Shown here: positions 62,187 to 64,000 of the stretch, piece by piece
Position numbering within the stretch: position 1 is the stretch's first letter
Layout of the letters: each line of letters starts with the position of its first letter
The notes under the pieces: generated by a model
The model's database searches: none
Seen by the model: the letters and a program-made list of their open reading frames with translations, nothing else
What the model was told of the DNA's origin: nothing
Translations under genes and position numbers: made by a program
Source: Acanthopleura granulata
Taxonomy: Eukaryota; Mollusca; Polyplacophora; Chitonida; Chitonidae
DNA length: 64,000 bases
NCBI GenBank assembly: GCA_016165875.1
Contig: JABBOT010000002.1
Span: forward strand, 24,318,265-24,382,264
Direction of reading: 5' to 3'

Positions 62187-62236
62187 ATAAAATAAAATAA
62201 AATATTGATGTTTGCCAACGTCTTTACTATGTGGAT
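62123..62236. repeat. Imperfect inverted repeat flanking an (aaaat)n run
   Basis: The left arm, cacatagtaaagac at 62123-62136 and gtttgcaaacatcaata at 62148-62164, matches the reverse complement of 62203-62233. The two parts are adjacent in the right arm, so the left arm holds an 11-bp insertion. One mismatch was seen. The loop includes five aaaat-type units at about 62180-62203. It may be a small foldback element or the 3' end of a transcript, since it carries AATAAA. Confidence 0.8.
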
Positions 62237-62677
62237 GTGACCTGCGTACTTTTACTAGGATGACTTTGTGCAAGTGAAATAGATTTATAGGGGGCGATAG
62301 GGTAAGATATTTGTCTGTCAGTCTTCTGCGTTCAACAGGAATGAAATGCATTAAACACCGCTTAGGTAAATAAATAAATATATCCACAGGGATGCCGGGA
62401 TCAGCACTCAGACAAAAACCGATTTCTGAGAGTTGCAAACTACAGTGGTCTGTGTTGTTATACCTGCGTGAGCAGAACAGATGTGATCTACTTTTGTTTG
62501 ACGTTGCGAACGTCAACTGTTATTTTCATGCAATTATACATGTGTACAAAAATTCACTTTGACCGCACTTTGATGTCTTCAAAGAATCCTTATCTGGTGA
62601 AAATTTGGAGTGAGCCATATAACATGTGTCAGGGTTAATGGTGTCTATGTAAAACGAGTATAACTTGTTAGGAGGAT

Positions 62678-63576
62678 ATGTCGGTGGCTGAAATAGCTGT
62701 TGGCTACAGACTTTCCATACCATTTGAAAAACTTCTTATTGATAAGAATCCAGATTACTCAGAGGAAAGACTTGAAACTCACTGTAGTGTGAATCTTAAG
62801 GACATTTTGCCAGAGAAATGTGTCAGTACTGACCTTAACATGTACTGAAACATACAGCGGGTATGAATTACATCTACTACCTGTCGTTAATTCCGTAAGG
62901 AAGTTAAAACAAAAGCATCAAAATTTCGCTGAAGATGTAGCCGGGATATTAATCAACGCTGTGAATTACTATGGTATGAATTTTACTCTGCACTGGATAT
63001 CCTGTTACAGTCCGAGGAGCCGTGTTTTGTAAAAATGGAACTGTATAGATTTAAAATGTATTATTTCTTAACGTCAGATTTATTTTGCTTTGTTAGAAAG
63101 AGAAGTGGTTGACGTGGTCATTGAAGGATTTCAGAAATTCTTGGTTCAAGTTCGATAGTCAAATAATATGTAAAGAATTCTAAAAACATGTGCATTGAAC
63201 AGCGAAAGATCTCTTGGGCAGTATTTATATTTCACCTACCAAACACATCAAGGAAAATCGTAAACGTTATGGAGAATTCTTGGGTGATATCAGAAAAACC
63301 TTAAGCGATGCAAAAATTAATACTGAAGCAATACCAAACCTTACTGATATCAGGGCAAGCCTTAAACAATATCAAAATAGCACGTCGTATCAGGTCAGTG
63401 CAGTCTTAGACAATGCCAGTCAGTCTCCTGAGGATAAATTGATGATGTCAGAAAAAAAGATGCCTAAAAACATTTCGATTCCAGAAGAGTTACTGGTAAC
63501 ACGAAAAATTCTGCTATACCGTTTGGACATCTGTTTCACATTAATATCGACACAGGGTGACCTATTTGGCCTATAG
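62678..63576 (+). pseudogene. Decayed protein-coding block 2, unknown origin
   Basis: Pieces: an ATG frame at 62678-62848 (56 codons, Glu/Lys-rich), a +1 frame at about 62849-63032, a short frame at 63093-63158, and a longer one at 63199-63576 ending in TAG (about 125 codons, helical and Lys/Glu/Ser-rich). All run in the + direction and each reads like soluble protein. A TTGTTAG ahead of 63097 could be a splice acceptor, so small introns are an alternative to frameshifts. A family-A SINE starts immediately after the last stop and may truncate it. The family is not recognised. Confidence 0.42.
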
Positions 63577-63589
63577 TGACAAATGGGTG

Positions 63590-63872
63590 ACCGACGGCCT
63601 TGGTGGTTAGAGCGTCCGCCTCGAGGTCGGGAGATCCAAAGACTTTAAAAATGGTACTTGTTGCTGCCTCGCTTGGCACTCAGCACTCAGAGGTTAGTGC
63701 AAGGAAACAGGAGTGTTCGGCCCGGTGTCAGTATAAAATGACTGGATCGGGTGTCATGTCTGTCTTCGGCATGATCTTTCAGTGCCGTAAGCACTTTGGC
63801 TGCATGGACTCCTCCTGCCACAAGAAAACACAGTATATATACATTCTTAGGACTTCTAGACGTCTTATGACT
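63590..63872 (+). mobile_element. SINE family A, copy 3 with tRNA-like head
   Basis: A tRNA-like head, ggccttggtggttagagcgt ccgcctcgaggtcgggag, carries an A-box-like segment. The B-box part is shortened (gggagatccaaag). The shared core and cagtatatatacattcttag tail follow. This is the most complete copy here and shows the family is tRNA-derived. It is not a functional tRNA gene: no complete cloverleaf could be drawn. Confidence 0.82.
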
Positions 63873-64000
63873 CAAATAATTTATTTATTTGATTGGTGAT
63901 ATACACCGTACTGAAGAATACTTCACCTATACCACGGCGGCCAGCATTATGGTGGGAAGAAACCGGACATAGCCCGGGGGGAACCTACGACCATCTGCAA
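63873..64000 (-). mobile_element. SINE family B, minus-strand copy cut by the window end
   Basis: ataatttatttatttgattg gtgatatacaccgtactgaa is followed by the complement of the body (ggcggccagcattatggtgg gaagaaaccgg). It abuts the family-A copy directly. Confidence 0.85.

Noticed and set aside
63597..63640. A tRNA gene
   Set aside because: A-box-like head present, but the B-box region is shortened and no full cloverleaf forms; it is the head of a SINE.

Overview
This is a eukaryotic, intron-rich window. Introns are AT-rich with GT-AG borders, coding sequence is sparse, and SINEs, microsatellites and minisatellites are scattered throughout. The frequent acatgta-type words, and a SINE ending in a 'attcttgag..cggcgtaaaacaccaat' tail followed by (aaat)n, recall mollusc and other lophotrochozoan genomes. 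That assignment is an inference from memory, not a database result.

The one gene identified with confidence is a myocardin-related transcription factor (MRTF/MKL) on the + strand. Nine exons from 37818 to 57528 join in perfect phase. They encode an N-terminal extension, three RPEL actin-binding motifs, a basic nuclear-import segment, a B1-like basic box with a Q-rich box, a SAP domain, SUMO-type motifs, a glutamine-rich coiled coil with a 16-Gln run, and a C-terminal activation region. A 27-nt microexon at 10801-10827 fits the phase of the next exon and adds a short LSAAPS-type peptide. If it is real, intron 10828-37817 is about 27 kb. The start codon and any first exon were not found and may lie upstream of the window. 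From the microexon to the stop, the ten exons sum to 4001 nt, about 1333 residues.

Layout: 1-10800 is upstream or intronic sequence with several tandem arrays, two of them interrupted by SINEs. 10801-37817 is the putative giant intron. Its part at 11.0-15.7 kb is richer in CpG by eye and holds broken protein-like reading frames on both strands. 37818-57528 holds the confident MRTF exons. 57529 to about 60.3 kb is the 3' UTR, with thirteen 29-bp tandem repeats that are open in all three frames. 60.7-63.6 kb is a second CpG-richer block of frameshifted, protein-like frames of unknown origin. Inside it lies a compact candidate gene for a tiny secreted cysteine peptide (TATA box, ATG, stop and AATAAA within about 285 bp) and an inverted repeat around (aaaat)n. 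The window ends in two abutting SINEs.

Two tRNA-derived SINE families recur. Family A has three + copies near 1.66, 47.56 and 63.6 kb. Family B has nine full or partial copies on both strands.
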